From an uncultured Chlorobiaceae bacterium (GTDB lineage: Bacteria; Bacteroidota; Chlorobiia; Chlorobiales; Chlorobiaceae): DNA of 64,000 nt. Under the pieces are notes generated by a model. The model was not told where the DNA came from. It saw only the letters and a list, made by a program, of their open reading frames with translations, and searched no databases. Both the position numbers and the translations under genes were made by a program. Numbering within the stretch: position 1 is the stretch's first letter; each line of letters opens with the position of its first letter. The DNA is taken from NCBI GenBank assembly GCA_903824045.1, contig CAIJVD010000024.1, positions 27,858-91,857 on the forward strand, in the 5' to 3' direction. Shown here piece after piece: positions 19,592-28,555 of this stretch.

Positions 19592-20062
19592 ATGTCTGAA
19601 GCACCGCTTAAACAGCTCGACGAGTCCATTGCCCTTGAGCTGAACCTTGCAAAGCTCTACACACTGTTCCACGACAGCCTCTCGGAAGACGAGGATTTCT
19701 GGTGGCAGCTCGCCATGGAGGAGAGAGGCCATGCCGCCCTCCTGCAGCAGGAGAAAAAGCAGCCGCAACCGACTGAGTTCTTTCCTGAAGGGCTGATTGA
19801 CTTGAACCTGGACGAGCTGGTGAATGCCAACCAGCAGGTCACAAAACTGATCGGACAGTTCAGTGTAGTGCCACCATCCCGCTCCGAGGCATTCAAGGCG
19901 GCGCTCCACATGGAAGAGGCTGCGGGCGAATACCACTACCAGCAGTTTCTCGACAATCCATCAAACTCCTATTCAGCAAATATCTTCAAACAGCTGAATC
20001 AGGAAGACCGGGATCACGCCGAACGCATAAAGCTCTATATAAAGCACAACCATATCGTGTAG
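19592..20062 (+). CDS. Ferritin-like (rubrerythrin-type) diiron protein
   Basis: A 156-residue all-helical protein, 12 nt after carB and with a GGAG site, so probably on the same transcript. It shows a ferritin-like four-helix pattern: Glu16 in LELNLAKLYTLF, E44-x-x-H47 in MEERGHAALL, Glu108/109 in HMEEAAGEYHYQ and D139-x-x-H142 in QEDRDHAERI. The last metal motif has Asp where the family normally has Glu. There is no rubredoxin-like Cys4 tail. A role in oxygen or peroxide defence or iron handling is plausible by family, but substrate and function are not shown by the sequence. Confidence 0.75.
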   Translation: MSEAPLKQLDESIALELNLAKLYTLFHDSLSEDEDFWWQLAMEERGHAALLQQEKKQPQPTEFFPEGLIDLNLDELVNANQQVTKLIGQFSVVPPSRSEAFKAALHMEEAAGEYHYQQFLDNPSNSYSANIFKQLNQEDRDHAERIKLYIKHNHIV

Positions 20063-20080
20063 CCCGCAGCTTCCCGCCAC

Positions 20081-20947
20081 TCATACTACAGCCGTAAACC
20101 GCTGCCGGAATTCCCCCCCCTGCCCGATGATGAGCTCACTGTACTGCATCGGGCTGTACTTGAAACTTCCCCCGTTGAAAAAGCTCAGGCCGTTGACCTC
20201 ATAGGACTGAAACCGGTGAAAATGTCCGTGCAGCACGAGCTTTGCATCGATGGCTTTCATAACCTCGAAAAACTCGTCGCGGTTCTTCAGCTCCATTGTC
20301 CAGTCAAACGCCTGATCAATGAGTGAATCGGTTCCGTATACCTTGAAAGCATGGTGGCAGAGGCCGATGACGAAACAGTCGGCCAGTGAGTCGGAGACCT
20401 CCGGGAGCTTGAGCGCCCGAAGCTGACCCGGAGTGATCCACCCCCTCGCCCCGAGCGGGTTTTCGGCTGGATACCACGGGTAGACGGTGTTGAGTGCGGT
20501 AATGGCGATCCTCAGCGACTGGTAGTTGATGATTTTCACAAAAGGAAATGCAGCATCGGTACGCTCCTCTCCGGTAATCAGCTCCTGAAAAAACTCGCAA
20601 AAACTGGCAAGTTTGCGCTCAAACGCCTTTTTTCTTACCCGCGGAAGAGGGTTCAGCGCATTATAAAAACGCATTTCCTCCTCAAGATTGATCAAATCGT
20701 GATTGCCTGCAACAACCGTCGTCTTCTCCCAGTGATAGAGTCCGTGCGCCTTGAGTTTATCGCGTACAAGCTCCCATTCCCGCTGGTCTGCGTTATGGCT
20801 AAGATCCCCTGAAATAACGACATGATCGAACCCGTCGGCATTAAAATGTTCCAGCATACGATCAAGATGCTCAAGCTGGCGGATATCCTGCGGACCGGAA
20901 ATATGAAGGTCCGACAGGTGTGCAATCTTTACTTCTTTAGTAATCAA
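20081..20947 (-). CDS. Calcineurin-like metallophosphoesterase
   Basis: A 288-residue phosphoesterase with the full metal-binding signature in order: HLSDLHISG near residue 9, VVISGDLSHNADQ near 43, VVAGNHD near 77, IGLCHHAF near 190 and VLHGHFHRF near 235. These residues bind two metals in the family, which includes cAMP, nucleotide and UDP-diacylglucosamine hydrolases; the substrate cannot be told. The first codon of the frame is TTG at 20947, placed directly before the conserved KIAHLSDLH strand, and no ATG or GTG lies close by, so the start is less certain than the rest. It converges on the ferritin-like gene and diverges from the glucan phosphorylase gene. Confidence 0.85.
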   Translation of the reverse strand: MITKEVKIAHLSDLHISGPQDIRQLEHLDRMLEHFNADGFDHVVISGDLSHNADQREWELVRDKLKAHGLYHWEKTTVVAGNHDLINLEEEMRFYNALNPLPRVRKKAFERKLASFCEFFQELITGEERTDAAFPFVKIINYQSLRIAITALNTVYPWYPAENPLGARGWITPGQLRALKLPEVSDSLADCFVIGLCHHAFKVYGTDSLIDQAFDWTMELKNRDEFFEVMKAIDAKLVLHGHFHRFQSYEVNGLSFFNGGSFKYSPMQYSELIIGQGGEFRQRFTAVV

Positions 20948-21092
20948 TTCTTTATGTTTGCGGTTTTTTATGCGAAAACACTAAATTGTGCGATGTTTTA
21001 TTCATCCCGCACGGATCGTAAGTCGAAAGAATATCGATACTGCTTACTCTTCAACCTGCTGCTGCAAAGCATACACCACCCCTGAATCAATT

Positions 21093-23213
21093 ATGCAAAA
21101 AAAAATATTCGCACTTAAGGAACTGACCAAAAATCTCTGGTGGTCGTGGGACACCGAGGCCAAACAGCTCTTCGAGGAGCTCTCCCCTCTGCTCTGGGAG
21201 AGAAACAATCACAACCCGGTAGAACTGCTTCGTCATATATCCAATGATGAGTTGATAGCACGCTGTCATTGCAAATATGCTGAAAAACTTGATCGTGTCT
21301 ATGCCCGTTACCAGGCTTATCTTAACGAAAAGAATACCTGGGCTGCACTTAACGCCCCCGAGCTTGTCGCAAACCCGGTAGCCTACTTCAGTGCCGAATT
21401 CGGCATCCATGAGAGCGTCAGAATCTACTCCGGTGGACTCGGCGTGCTTGCCGGCGACCACATCAAATCAGCCAGCGACCTCGGTCTCAACTTTATCGGC
21501 ATCACCCTGTTCTACAAAGAGGGTTACTTCCGCCAGCACCTCAACCACGACGGCTGGCAGATGGAGGACTACCCCCTGCAGTACCCCGAAAATCTTCCCG
21601 TAGAAAAAGTTACCGGACCTGACGGAAAGGACCTCATCATCACCGTCAATATCGCCCAGAGTGAAGTCTATGCACAGGCATGGCGTCTCAAGGTTGGCCG
21701 GGCAACGCTCTTTCTGCTCGACACCAATATCCCGGCAAACGAATCCCACTACCGCGACATCTGCTGCAGAGTCTACGGCGGCGACCAGAATATGCGCATC
21801 AACCAGGAGATTATTCTTGGTATCGGCGGCGCAAAGCTGCTCGACAAGCTTGGCCTCCAGCCGAAGGTCTACCACATGAACGAGGGACACTCGGCATTTC
21901 TGACCCTCGAGCTGCTTGCCAAGGAGATTGCCAAGGGAGCAACAGAGACGGCCGCTATGGCAACAGTCCGGTCACGCTGCGTCTTCACGACACACACGCC
22001 CGTTCCGGCCGGTCACGACCGCTTCTCCCGCGACATGATGCACTACACCTTCGACAAGTACCTGACCAGCATCGGCATGGAGTTTGATGACCTGATGAAG
22101 CTCGGCTCCGAAGATCCAAAGAACATCCACGGGCTCTTCACCATGACCGTACTTGCCCTGAACCTTTCACGTGCGGCTAACGGCGTCTCGAAACTCCACG
22201 GCCAGGTTTCGCGCGAAATGTGGCAGCACCTCTATTCCGACAAAAAAGTATCCGAGGTGCCCATCGGCCACATCACCAATGGTATCCATACCAGCAGCTG
22301 GTCGTGCGGCCTGACCGACACCTTCTGGAAAAACTACACCGGAAGCGTTGACGAGATGACCCTGTCGCGTGAAAATGCTGAAGCTGCGCTTGCAAAAGTG
22401 AGTGACGACGAGATCTGGTCGCTGCGCTACAGCCTGAAACGCAATCTTATCGACTTTATCTACCGCTACCTGGCAAACCAGCTTTTTCACCAGCACACCC
22501 ACTCATTCTACAACGAATACGATGTGATGCGCTCGGCAAAAAACACACTCTCCCCCGACGTGCTCACCATCGGATTTGCTCGCCGCTTTGCTACCTACAA
22601 GCGCGCACCGCTGATCTTCAGTGATCTCGACCGCCTCAACAGGATCATCAACCATCCGACCAGGCCAGTACAGATTGTCTTTGCAGGAAAAGCGCATCCG
22701 CATGACGATGCAGGCAAGGACTATATCCGCCAGATCGTCGAGCACTCACGCCGGCCGCAGTTTACCGGCAAGGTCATCTTCCTTGAGAACTACAATCTCG
22801 GTGTTGCAAAACGGATGGTTTCGGGCGTCGACGTCTGGCTCAACACCCCGGTCAGGCCGATGGAGGCAAGCGGAACTTCAGGTGAAAAAAATGTGCTGCA
22901 CGGCGGACTCAATTTCAGCGTCCTCGACGGCTGGTGGCCTGAAGCCTACAACGGCGATAACGGCTGGTCAATCGGCAACGGCGAAGCCTTCGAGAATTAC
23001 GAGGAGCAGGACCGGTTTGATGCCCAGCAGCTCTACGCTACCCTGGAAAACCAGATCATTCCGACATTCTACGAACGCAACGAGCACAACATCCCGACAA
23101 GGTGGATCAAGAAGATCCGCAATGCGATCACCACAATCGCACCGCAGTACAACACCCACAGGATGGTCAGGGACTACGCGCTTCGCTACTATCTGAACCA
23201 GGAAGAGAAGTAA
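21093..23213 (+). CDS. glgP: Alpha-glucan (glycogen) phosphorylase, short form
   Basis: A 706-residue GT35 enzyme releasing glucose-1-phosphate from glycogen or maltodextrin. It is of the short type that lacks the regulatory N-terminus of animal and E. coli enzymes and starts with KELTKNLWWSWD. Key blocks are PVAYFSAEFGIHESV near 95, YSGGLGVLAGDH near 110, HMNEGHSAFL near 265, ITNGIHTSSW near 395, and the PLP region EASGTSGEKNVLHGG near 590 with the Schiff-base lysine in GEK, followed by LDGWWPEAYNG. The frame is open upstream to 20988, but the ATG at 21093 fits the family. It probably serves use of stored polyglucose in the dark. Confidence 0.92.
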   Translation: MQKKIFALKELTKNLWWSWDTEAKQLFEELSPLLWERNNHNPVELLRHISNDELIARCHCKYAEKLDRVYARYQAYLNEKNTWAALNAPELVANPVAYFSAEFGIHESVRIYSGGLGVLAGDHIKSASDLGLNFIGITLFYKEGYFRQHLNHDGWQMEDYPLQYPENLPVEKVTGPDGKDLIITVNIAQSEVYAQAWRLKVGRATLFLLDTNIPANESHYRDICCRVYGGDQNMRINQEIILGIGGAKLLDKLGLQPKVYHMNEGHSAFLTLELLAKEIAKGATETAAMATVRSRCVFTTHTPVPAGHDRFSRDMMHYTFDKYLTSIGMEFDDLMKLGSEDPKNIHGLFTMTVLALNLSRAANGVSKLHGQVSREMWQHLYSDKKVSEVPIGHITNGIHTSSWSCGLTDTFWKNYTGSVDEMTLSRENAEAALAKVSDDEIWSLRYSLKRNLIDFIYRYLANQLFHQHTHSFYNEYDVMRSAKNTLSPDVLTIGFARRFATYKRAPLIFSDLDRLNRIINHPTRPVQIVFAGKAHPHDDAGKDYIRQIVEHSRRPQFTGKVIFLENYNLGVAKRMVSGVDVWLNTPVRPMEASGTSGEKNVLHGGLNFSVLDGWWPEAYNGDNGWSIGNGEAFENYEEQDRFDAQQLYATLENQIIPTFYERNEHNIPTRWIKKIRNAITTIAPQYNTHRMVRDYALRYYLNQEEK

Positions 23214-23238
23214 ATCCGAAAACAGCCTCGCATCTCAT

Positions 23239-23275
23239 CGACCCCTGAACGGCAACACTGCCCGTTCAGGGGTCG
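23239..23275. terminator. Strong hairpin after glgP, terminator-like
   Basis: A perfect 14-bp inverted repeat (23239-23252 and 23262-23275, CGACCCCTGAACGG and its complement) lies 25 bases after the glgP stop. It lacks a T run (GAATGG follows), so it may protect the mRNA 3' end or need Rho rather than act as a classic intrinsic terminator. Confidence 0.55.
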
Positions 23276-23314
23276 AATGGCTACAACAATACCAATGCTT
23301 TTGAAAGCGGCACC

Positions 23315-24256
23315 ATGACCCAACACGGAACCGACCTGAAAGCCACCGCTGCTTCTGTATCCCTCGGACGGGGACTCGAGCTGCGCTCCCCCGTAATTCT
23401 CGCATCCGGCACCGTCTCTTACGGAGAGGAGCTAAGTCAGCTTACCGATCTCTCCCGGATTGGAGGCATAGTCACCAAGGCAATCTCACTCGAACCCCGC
23501 ACAGGCAATCCGCCGCGCCGCATCGCTGAAACTCCTTCGGGAATGATCAACGCCATCGGCCTTGCCAACGTCGGCCTTGAGCGCTTTATTGCCGAAAAAG
23601 CACCCTTTCTTCGCACGCTTGATACCGCCGTCATTGTCAATATCGCCGGCCGGTCGATCGACGAATACCTCGAGGTCGTCTCACGGCTCGACCAGGTCGA
23701 AGGGCTTGACGGATACGAAATCAACCTCTCATGCCCGAACGTCAAGGGAGAGTGCATGATCATGGGCGTCAGCCGCGATGCCACCTTCGAGATCGTCTCG
23801 GAACTGCGACGCATCACCTCCCGCCACCTCATGATCAAGCTGACGCCGAACGTCACCTCAATCAGCTCCATAGCCCTCGCGGCTGAAGAGGCCGGGGCCG
23901 ACTCCGTCTCCTTGATCAACACCGTAGTCGGCATGGCGGTCGACTACAAAACCCGTAAACCCCTCCTGAAAAACGTAACCGGAGGACTCTCCGGCCCGGC
24001 CATCAAGCCTATCGCCCTGGCAAAGGTCTGGGAGGTCTACAATGCAGTCAAAATACCCGTCGTCGGCATGGGCGGCATTTCCAGCTTCAGTGATGCGATG
24101 GAATTCCTCGTCACGGGAGCGCGCGCCGTGCAGATCGGAACGATGAACTTTGTCTATCCCGATATCGGCGAAAAGGTTGCAGATGCAATAGAATCGCACT
24201 TCTCTGCACCCGGAGCACTGCCCATCGGCAGCTACACTGGAAGCCTGATACTCTGA
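23315..24256 (+). CDS. pyrD: Dihydroorotate dehydrogenase, class 1B catalytic subunit
   Basis: A 313-residue FMN enzyme oxidising dihydroorotate to orotate in pyrimidine synthesis. The active-site cysteine of class 1 enzymes is seen in INLSCPNVKG at about C140 (class 2 has Ser), and VNIAGRS, MIKLTPNVT, GGLSGPAIKPIAL and VGMGGISSFSDAMEFL follow in the expected order. The class 1B form pairs with PyrK (an iron-sulfur/FAD subunit), which is not in this window. The start ATG at 23315 gives a 15-residue lead before the conserved SLGRGLELRSPV strand. ispF lies 68 nt downstream on the same strand. Confidence 0.93.
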   Translation: MTQHGTDLKATAASVSLGRGLELRSPVILASGTVSYGEELSQLTDLSRIGGIVTKAISLEPRTGNPPRRIAETPSGMINAIGLANVGLERFIAEKAPFLRTLDTAVIVNIAGRSIDEYLEVVSRLDQVEGLDGYEINLSCPNVKGECMIMGVSRDATFEIVSELRRITSRHLMIKLTPNVTSISSIALAAEEAGADSVSLINTVVGMAVDYKTRKPLLKNVTGGLSGPAIKPIALAKVWEVYNAVKIPVVGMGGISSFSDAMEFLVTGARAVQIGTMNFVYPDIGEKVADAIESHFSAPGALPIGSYTGSLIL

Positions 24257-24324
24257 AGTCGTAGAGCCGGCAATCATTGAAACCCGTGAGTGCTGTTCAC
24301 TAAACCAATTAATCTTCTCCTCTT

Positions 24325-24798
24325 ATGCGTATTGGAATAGGTATCGATGTACACCCCTTTGAAGAGGGGCGCAGACTGGTGATCGGCGGCGTTCATATTC
24401 CCGGAAGCCGAGGGCTTGAAGGCCACAGTGATGCGGACGTCTTGCTTCACGCCGTCAGTGACGCCTTGCTCGGCGCCGCGGCACTTGGCGACATCGGGCT
24501 GCACTTTCCGAACACGAGCATGGAGTTCAAGGATATCGACAGCATGATCCTGCTTCGACATGTCGGCAAGCTGCTCGAAAAAAACGGATATACAACGGTG
24601 AATGTCGACGCCATGCTGCTGCTCGAAGCGCCGAAAATCGCCGCCTACGTTACCGATATGCGCAAAAATATCGCCCGCGCGCTTGGTCTTGAAATCGGCG
24701 CAGTATCGGTCAAGGCGACCACCAACGAAAAGCTCGGCTACATAGGCCGCGAGGAAGGGGCCGCCGCACACGCCGTATGCATTATCAAGCAGCTCTAA
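24325..24798 (+). CDS. ispF: 2-C-methyl-D-erythritol 2,4-cyclodiphosphate synthase
   Basis: A 157-residue IspF of exactly normal length, which cyclises CDP-ME-2-phosphate in the MEP isoprenoid pathway; this feeds the bacteriochlorophyll tails, carotenoids and quinones of a phototroph. The zinc ligands are in [12 protein letters not shown] (Asp8, His10) and [12 protein letters not shown], with GHSDADV near residue 33 and [14 protein letters not shown] near 130. Its stop codon TAA overlaps the stop codon of the convergent permease gene by three bases, so the genes have no terminator space between them. Confidence 0.95.
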   Translation: MRIGIGIDVHPFEEGRRLVIGGVHIPGSRGLEGHSDADVLLHAVSDALLGAAALGDIGLHFPNTSMEFKDIDSMILLRHVGKLLEKNGYTTVNVDAMLLLEAPKIAAYVTDMRKNIARALGLEIGAVSVKATTNEKLGYIGREEGAAAHAVCIIKQL

Positions 24799-26069
24799 GC
24801 GCCAACATCACCTCTCAGAATACTCACCGGAAGATACCTTGTGGCCTTTCTGGCGGGGCTCATCGATGAAACTACGGCGATAATAAGGCCGAAGAGGATC
24901 ACAATCAGATGAGCCTCAGGGGTTTCGATAAGGTTGATCTTGTCGCTTTTCAGCACCCCGGCGGTACTTGCCTCAAAACGGATGGCAGAGACGAAATGGC
25001 AGATGATATGGCCGGCAGGGCTGCCAATAGCCACGCCGAGCAGGCCGATCATCAACCCCTCGAGCATGAATATCCTGGTAATGACCGCGCTCTGCACGCC
25101 CATCGAACGCATGATGGCAATATCCTTGAGCTTCTGCAGTACCACGGTTGTCATGACTGACGACACTCCAAGACCGGCAACGAGAAAAACAAACCCGACA
25201 AGGAGCAACGTGATGACGGCGTTGCGGTTATAGAACTCGATGACGTTCCGGTTCGACTCCTCCCACCCCTCGCTTTTATAGCCACTGAGCGACTGCACCT
25301 GGGCTGCGGTCCGGGCTGCACGTTCAACATTGGCAATCCTCAGGCCAATACCCGTAACCGAGTTTGCAGCAATGCCCTCTATTCGCTGTGCAAGAGCAAG
25401 ATTGAGATAGGCTTCGCGCTCATCCTTGGCATTGAATCCGCTGCTGAAGCGACCCACCACCGTCACCGGATACTCCTCGCTTTTCTTGGTTACCAGCACA
25501 ATCCGGGAGTGGTAGCCCGCATTGAGTTTTTTTGCAAGCAGATCGCCGACAAGAATGCCGTTTGGCGTAAAAGCAAGCTCTTCAAGGGCGTTTTTTTCCA
25601 GAAGGTTCTTTTTCAAACCGGCGATATCCCCTTCGAGCCTGGGCATGACACCACGCCCGACACAGGGGGTGAAACGGGTCTTGTTTCGAGCGATGAGCTT
25701 GGTGAGAACAAAGGGCGATATGCTTCGCAGCTCCTTCACCGGCTTGATGCTCTCGACCACCTCGGAGTAGTTCTTGATCACCTCAACCTCCTCGGGAGTG
25801 GTATTTCTGGTTACCATTGACACCATACTCTCACTCCGGCCGATAACGTTTTCGGGTATGCGAGGCAGAACCCGTTCCGCCTTGACCAGTATGTGAGGAG
25901 AGGTATCGATCACCTTTTCGATGACATTCGACGATGAGCCGCGCGAAACGGCGATGGTGGTCACCAGCATTGCTGAGCCTACAGCCACGCCAAGTGCGGT
26001 AAGAATTGTCTGGCGTTTCCGCTCCCTGAGATGCACAAAGGCGAAGTGCGCCTGATCCCTGAAATTCAT
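24795..26069 (-). CDS. ABC transporter permease, FtsX/MacB-LolC type
   Basis: A 424-residue inner-membrane protein with FtsX-like topology: one helix near residues 20-42 ([20 protein letters not shown]), a large extracytoplasmic MacB-PCD-like domain (about 45-275), then three helices near 280-305, 330-355 and 390-410. The [19 protein letters not shown] stretch after helix 2 is the coupling region expected to touch an ATPase, and the PARKA..P-S-ILRG ending is typical of the family. Members move lipoproteins, macrolides or other substrates across the envelope. No ATPase or membrane-fusion partner is beside it, so the substrate is unknown; LolC/E is possible. Confidence 0.85.
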   Translation of the reverse strand: MNFRDQAHFAFVHLRERKRQTILTALGVAVGSAMLVTTIAVSRGSSSNVIEKVIDTSPHILVKAERVLPRIPENVIGRSESMVSMVTRNTTPEEVEVIKNYSEVVESIKPVKELRSISPFVLTKLIARNKTRFTPCVGRGVMPRLEGDIAGLKKNLLEKNALEELAFTPNGILVGDLLAKKLNAGYHSRIVLVTKKSEEYPVTVVGRFSSGFNAKDEREAYLNLALAQRIEGIAANSVTGIGLRIANVERAARTAAQVQSLSGYKSEGWEESNRNVIEFYNRNAVITLLLVGFVFLVAGLGVSSVMTTVVLQKLKDIAIMRSMGVQSAVITRIFMLEGLMIGLLGVAIGSPAGHIICHFVSAIRFEASTAGVLKSDKINLIETPEAHLIVILFGLIIAVVSSMSPARKATRYLPVSILRGDVGA

Positions 26070-26253
26070 CGAACAATCCTCATTTCAGACGGCGCCACAA
26101 AGCACTCCGCCATGGTAATTATTCCACCCGACGTTAGAAAAATCACACAAAAAATCTATTTTGATTGCCATAAGGCACCGGAAACGAATCACCTGACAAA
26201 TAAGTAAATTCGGCCATTAAAAACTAACCAGGGCATTGAAGGAGAGCATAACT

Positions 26254-27459
26254 GTGAAAAAAATCGGAATACTGACCAGCGGCGGCGATTGCGGAGGGCT
26301 CAACGCGGTGCTTAAAGGCGCTGCAATGATGGCTCTTTCAAAAGAGCTTGAACTCTATATCATACCAAACGGCTACGCCGGCCTCTACAACCTTATCGAC
26401 CAGGAGCAGATCGTCCGTCTCGACATCGAACGTCTCGACAGGTTCGATGCCAGCTTTGCCGGATCAGAAGCAGGCCACTCAAGGGTCAAGATCAAGGCGA
26501 TCAGCAACCCGGAAAAGTACAATCGCATCAAGGCAGGCATGAAGAAATTCGCTCTTGACGCGCTCGTCATCAGCGGCGGTGACGATTCCGGCAGCGTCAT
26601 GGTCGACCTCAACCAGAACGGCATTCAGTGCATTCACGCGCCGAAAACCATGGACCTCGACCTTCAGACCTACTCGGTCGGCGGCGACTCGACCATCAAC
26701 CGCATCGCCCAGTTCGTGCACGACCTGAAGACAACCGGCAAAACCCACAACCGGGTGCTGGTCACCGAAGTATTCGGCCGTTATGCAGGCCACACGGCCT
26801 TCCGCAGCGGCATCGCAGCTGAAGCCGACTGCATCCTGATCCCGGAAATTCCGGCAGACTGGGATACGGTATACGAACACCTCAAGGAGCGCTTCACCCG
26901 CAGGATCCGCCACAGCGACGTCCACAGCGGCACCTACACCATCGTAGTCGCTGAAGGACTGAAAAACGCCGACGGCACCGATATCGTTGACGAATCGGCC
27001 GGTGTCGACGCCTTCGGTCACAAGAAACTTGCCGGTGCAGGCAAGTTCACCTGCCAGCAGATCCAGAAGAGAATGAAGGCCGATCCCGACATGCCGCTCT
27101 TCATGAAGGAGACCGGAATGTTTGTCGAAGGGATCTACGAAATCCCGGAAGTCCGTGAAGTCCATCCGGGCCACCTTGTCCGCTCGGGCAACTCCTCGGC
27201 TTACGACATCAACTTCGGCTTTGAGGCTGGTGCGGCGGCTATCCTTCTGCTCCTCGACGGCAAGACCGGCGTAACGATCTCGAAAGTCAAAGGCCGCAAG
27301 ATCGAATACATCGAGTCCAGCAAGGCGATCGTGCAGCGCCATGTCGATCTCGACCATGTCTCGCTCTACGAGTCGCTCGGCATCTGCTTCGGACGCAACG
27401 AGGGCGAATACGAGCCTATTCTGCGAGAAGTGGACGGCGTCTACGACAGGATCTACTGA
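26254..27459 (+). CDS. Phosphofructokinase, PPi-dependent type by signature
   Basis: A 401-residue PfkA-superfamily enzyme that phosphorylates fructose-6-phosphate. N-terminal LTSGGDCGGLNAV is standard. The phosphoryl-donor site reads ISGGDDS (D110, D111) where ATP enzymes have GGDG, and the substrate loop reads PKTMDLD (K131) where ATP enzymes have PGTID; both Asp and Lys are the known marks of PPi-using forms. The catalytic Asp is D134, and Asn of the usual TIDND is Leu. EVFGRYAGHTA and GNSSAYDINF follow. The GTG at 26254 has GGAG nine bases upstream; the in-frame TTG at 26236 is less likely. With PPi the reaction is reversible, useful for gluconeogenic carbon flow in an autotroph. Confidence 0.85.
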   Translation: MKKIGILTSGGDCGGLNAVLKGAAMMALSKELELYIIPNGYAGLYNLIDQEQIVRLDIERLDRFDASFAGSEAGHSRVKIKAISNPEKYNRIKAGMKKFALDALVISGGDDSGSVMVDLNQNGIQCIHAPKTMDLDLQTYSVGGDSTINRIAQFVHDLKTTGKTHNRVLVTEVFGRYAGHTAFRSGIAAEADCILIPEIPADWDTVYEHLKERFTRRIRHSDVHSGTYTIVVAEGLKNADGTDIVDESAGVDAFGHKKLAGAGKFTCQQIQKRMKADPDMPLFMKETGMFVEGIYEIPEVREVHPGHLVRSGNSSAYDINFGFEAGAAAILLLLDGKTGVTISKVKGRKIEYIESSKAIVQRHVDLDHVSLYESLGICFGRNEGEYEPILREVDGVYDRIY

Positions 27460-27478
27460 CCCTGTTACTCTTTCCTGA

Positions 27479-27512
27479 AAAAAACCCCGCCAGAAATCGC
27501 GGGGTTTTTTTG
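27479..27512 (+). terminator. Rho-independent terminator after pfk
   Basis: A CCCCGC/GCGGGG stem (27485-27490, 27499-27504) with flanking A run and a following run of seven Ts, 25 bases after the phosphofructokinase stop. Confidence 0.88.
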
Positions 27513-27627
27513 TATCCCCTCTTCTGCCTCATAAAAAAAGCCGGAGTGCTTTCAAAAATCTCAAAACAGACTATCTTTGAAGATTGTACCGGTTATGCCC
27601 TAACGCTATAAATTCAACTCCCGCACC

Positions 27628-28539
27628 ATGAACAAGACTGCCAAAATCTGGATGAACGGCGAGCTCATCGACTGGAGTGACGCAAAGATACACATCCTGT
27701 CGCATGTCATCCATTACGGTTCATCCACCTTCGAAGGAATCCGCTGCTACGAGACCGCAAAGGGATCAGCCGTGCTCTTTCTTGACGAACACATACGTCG
27801 CCTCAGGGACTCTTCGAAAATATACCGGATCGAGATCCCCTACTCCGAAAAGGAGCTGAAAGAGGCCGTCATCAGCACCATACATGCCAACAGCCACAAA
27901 GCCTGCTATATCCGTCCGCTGGTATACCGTGGCCAGGGCGCCGTGGGCGTCAACCCTCACCGCGCTTCTATTGAGGTTGCCGTCGCCACATGGGAGTGGG
28001 GCACCTACCTTGGCGAGGATGTGCTTGAAACCGGCGTCGACGTGCGCGTCTCCTCATGGACCAGGCCTGCACCAAACACGCTGCCGTCATGGGCAAAAGC
28101 CGGAGGAAACTACCTCAACTCGCAGCTCATCAAGATGGAAGCCGTCATGGACGACTACGCCGAAGGGCTGGCACTCGACTCGAACGGCTATGTTTCCGAA
28201 GGAAGCGGCGAAAACATCTTCGTGGTGCGCGACAACATCATCTACACACCGATGTCGGCCCAGTCGATCCTCCCCGGCTTCACCCGCTACGCGGTCATGC
28301 ATATCGCCAAAGAGCTCGGATACGAGGTTCGCGAAACGCTTATTCCCCGCGAGGCGCTCTATGTTGCAGACGAGGTCTTCCTCACCGGCACAGCTGCCGA
28401 GATCACCCCGGTCAGAAGCATCGACAAATACCCGATTGGCAACGAAAGGCGCGGCCCCGTTACCGAAGCGCTTCAGCACAACTATCTGCAGATCGTCCAG
28501 ACCGGCGTCGATCCCTACAACTGGCTGACATTTATCTGA
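27628..28539 (+). CDS. ilvE: Branched-chain amino acid aminotransferase
   Basis: A 303-residue class IV PLP aminotransferase performing the last step of valine, leucine and isoleucine synthesis. Conserved blocks are HVIHYGSSTFEGIRCY near residue 26, YIRPLVYRG near 92, WAKAGGNYLNSQL with the PLP lysine at about K157, NGYVSEGSGENIFVV near 187 and VFLTGTAAEITPV near 251. D-alanine aminotransferase and aminodeoxychorismate lyase are the related options, but the length and the PVRSID ending fit IlvE. The holB gene starts 16 nt downstream, so the two are likely co-transcribed. Confidence 0.95.
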   Translation: MNKTAKIWMNGELIDWSDAKIHILSHVIHYGSSTFEGIRCYETAKGSAVLFLDEHIRRLRDSSKIYRIEIPYSEKELKEAVISTIHANSHKACYIRPLVYRGQGAVGVNPHRASIEVAVATWEWGTYLGEDVLETGVDVRVSSWTRPAPNTLPSWAKAGGNYLNSQLIKMEAVMDDYAEGLALDSNGYVSEGSGENIFVVRDNIIYTPMSAQSILPGFTRYAVMHIAKELGYEVRETLIPREALYVADEVFLTGTAAEITPVRSIDKYPIGNERRGPVTEALQHNYLQIVQTGVDPYNWLTFI

Positions 28540-28555
28540 GACCGGCAGAACAGCC

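Noticed and set aside
23239..23275. Classic intrinsic terminator after glgP
   Set aside because: The stem is perfect but no T run follows, so I list it only as a terminator-like hairpin with lower confidence.
26479..27357. A 292-codon minus-strand frame opposite phosphofructokinase
   Set aside because: It lies wholly within the well-conserved enzyme gene and has no independent support.
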